From the NCBI GenBank assembly GCA_011523195.1, contig WTHH01000388.1:1-5983 (forward strand): a stretch of DNA of 5,983 nt. The letters are read 5' to 3'. The position numbers and the translations under genes were made by a program. The stretch comes from Verrucomicrobiales bacterium. GTDB lineage: Bacteria > Verrucomicrobiota > Verrucomicrobiia > Limisphaerales > UBA1096. Positions 5,411 to 5,983 of this stretch are shown piece after piece. A model generated the notes under the pieces. That model saw nothing but the letters and a program-made list of their open reading frames with translations, ran no database searches and was not told where the DNA came from. Position 1 is the first letter of the stretch; every line of letters begins with the position of its first letter.

Positions 5411-5622
5411 CCGCCGGCCACGATTTTCACAATCTCCATCGAGTCGCCTCCGTTGAGTTGGCGATCGTCGAATTCCGAGGGCGACACCGCCTCGCCGTTC
5501 AACTCCACCACCACGCTGCGCGGCAGCATGCCTTGTCCCTCGAGAAAGTCGTGCAGCGACAGCGGCAGTTGCACCTCGATGGACTGCCCGTTGGCGGTGA
5601 CGGTTGGTTGTAGATCACTCAT
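5407..5622 (-). CDS. thiS: Sulfur carrier protein ThiS
   Basis: A 71-residue ubiquitin-fold protein ending in the required double glycine (EIVKIVAGG), the site that is adenylated and then thiocarboxylated. It would supply sulfur for the thiazole ring of thiamin together with ThiF and ThiG. Typical ThiS features include VTANGQSIEV at the start, LHDFLEGQGMLPRSVVVELNGEAVSPSEF in the middle and a GD before the last strand. ATG at 5622 is preferred over the ATG at 5658: it yields a normal ThiS length, and the upstream bases CAACGGG give a weak ribosome binding site. A MoaD-like carrier is the alternative, but the short length and NGE segment favour ThiS. No thiG or thiF is in view; the coupled neighbour is the AlgH/YqgE gene. 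Confidence 0.9.
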   Translation of the reverse strand: MSDLQPTVTANGQSIEVQLPLSLHDFLEGQGMLPRSVVVELNGEAVSPSEFDDRQLNGGDSMEIVKIVAGG

Positions 5623-5670
5623 CCCGTTGCGGTGAATTTGTCGCGGAACCGTCGGCAAGTCAACGGCCGC

Positions 5671-5684
5671 CGCTTGGCCAAGCG
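5671..5684. repeat. Perfect 14-bp palindrome in the thiS-mutY divergent gap
   Basis: CGCTTGGCCAAGCG is fully self-complementary. It sits in the 89-base gap between the divergent starts of thiS (5622) and mutY (5712), 48 and 27 bases from each. It could be an operator acting on both genes, but because the same word is scattered in coding DNA, a genome-wide repeat is the simpler reading. No clear promoter hexamers were found in this gap. Confidence 0.85.
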
Positions 5685-5711
5685 CGTGACGGGCGGTAGG
5701 CTGCCGCGCCG

Positions 5712-5983
5712 ATGCGTCTCCGCTTCATCGTTGCGCCGCTGCTCAAGTGGTTTGCCGAAAACGCCCGCGACCTGCCGTGGCGTCGGACGCGAGATCCGTA
5801 CGCCATCTGGGTGTCGGAGATCATGCTGCAACAGACGCAGGTCAAAACGGTGATCCCGTATTGGGAACGATGGATGAACCGCCTGCCGGACGTCGCCGCT
5901 TTGGCCAACGCCCGGGAGGACACGGTGATCAAACTGTGGGAGGGGCTGGGCTATTATTCACGGGTGCGAAATATGCAGAAGGC
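5712..5983 (+). CDS. mutY: A/G-specific adenine glycosylase MutY, N-terminal part (cut by window edge)
   Basis: The reading frame from ATG 5712 is open to the right edge and gives 90 complete codons. The protein begins MRLRFIVAPLLKWFAENARDLPWRR, then DPYAIWVSEIMLQQTQVKTVIPYWERW and LWEGLGYYSRVRNMQKA, the conserved N-terminus of MutY. MutY removes adenine mispaired with 8-oxoguanine or guanine in base excision repair. E36 in WVSEIMLQQ corresponds to the catalytic-site Glu (E37 in E. coli). The helix-hairpin-helix, catalytic Asp, iron-sulfur cluster and C-terminal 8-oxoG domain would lie beyond the window. Upstream GGTAGG ends 11 bases before the ATG, a weak ribosome binding site. A TTGGCCAA core lies inside the gene at 5901-5908, encoding A-L-A-N. 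Confidence 0.95.
   Translation, partial: MRLRFIVAPLLKWFAENARDLPWRRTRDPYAIWVSEIMLQQTQVKTVIPYWERWMNRLPDVAALANAREDTVIKLWEGLGYYSRVRNMQK
5897..5910. repeat. Degenerate copy of the palindrome inside mutY
   Basis: CGCTTTGGCCAACG keeps the perfect TTGGCCAA core with one extra T on the left and one missing G on the right. It encodes A-L-A-N in MutY, a segment similar to LANA in other MutY proteins, so protein constraint may explain part of it. Confidence 0.45.

Noticed and set aside
5499..5513. TTCAACTCCACCACC inside thiS as a second copy of the tRNA 3' end (attachment site)
   Set aside because: The match to the tRNA end is short and interrupted, and it lies within conserved ThiS coding sequence.
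5619..5853. Overlapping ORFs on both strands across the thiS-mutY gap
   Set aside because: The mutY frame from 5712 matches MutY motifs throughout; these other frames show no family resemblance.

Overview
The window looks like a piece of a chromosome from the PVC group, most likely Verrucomicrobiota, with Planctomycetota as the alternative. The main reason is the large secreted protein that joins a c-type cytochrome to a beta-propeller through a conserved middle domain, an architecture abundant in those phyla. Ribosome binding sites are weak or absent. The intergenic DNA holds short structured repeats of kinds I recall from Verrucomicrobia and Planctomycetes genomes. The assignment is from memory of protein families, not a search.

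Layout. Bases 1-144 are AT-rich and carry a tandem 12-bp repeat and a TATAAT box in front of a tRNA-Thr(CGU) gene (145-220). A lower-GC gene for a secreted protein of unknown function (252-1280, +) begins 31 bases after the tRNA. It converges on a 915-residue periplasmic cytochrome c / beta-propeller protein (1337-4084, -). Divergent from that is infA, translation initiation factor IF-1, with a GTG start (4244-4468, +), ended by a strong intrinsic terminator. Bases 4522-4849 have no believable gene but hold a row of unrelated degenerate repeats and hairpins. Then comes a leftward two-gene unit, thiS (5622-5407) and an AlgH/YqgE family gene (5410-4850), whose stop and start overlap as ATGA. Divergent from thiS is the 5' part of mutY (5712 to the right edge).

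How the genes relate. The window is mostly housekeeping: tRNA, IF-1, the thiamin sulfur carrier and MutY repair glycosylase. Two secreted proteins probably belong to envelope or periplasmic metabolism. No defence system, phage, CRISPR array or transposase gene is visible.

The most distinctive signal is at DNA level. A palindromic word, CGCTTGGCCAAGCG, and its shorter or one-base variants recur about ten times. The 8-base core TTGGCCAA occurs exactly seven times, where well under one copy is expected. Copies lie inside genes in all three reading frames, between genes, and in the infA terminator. Three copies inside the propeller gene are spaced exactly 32 bp apart. This resembles the highly iterated palindromes of cyanobacteria (HIP1) or sites of a DNA-binding protein. 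A second oddity is the tRNA-Thr, whose acceptor stem has a G3:U70 wobble (the alanine identity pair) with A73 and a G6/A67 mismatch.
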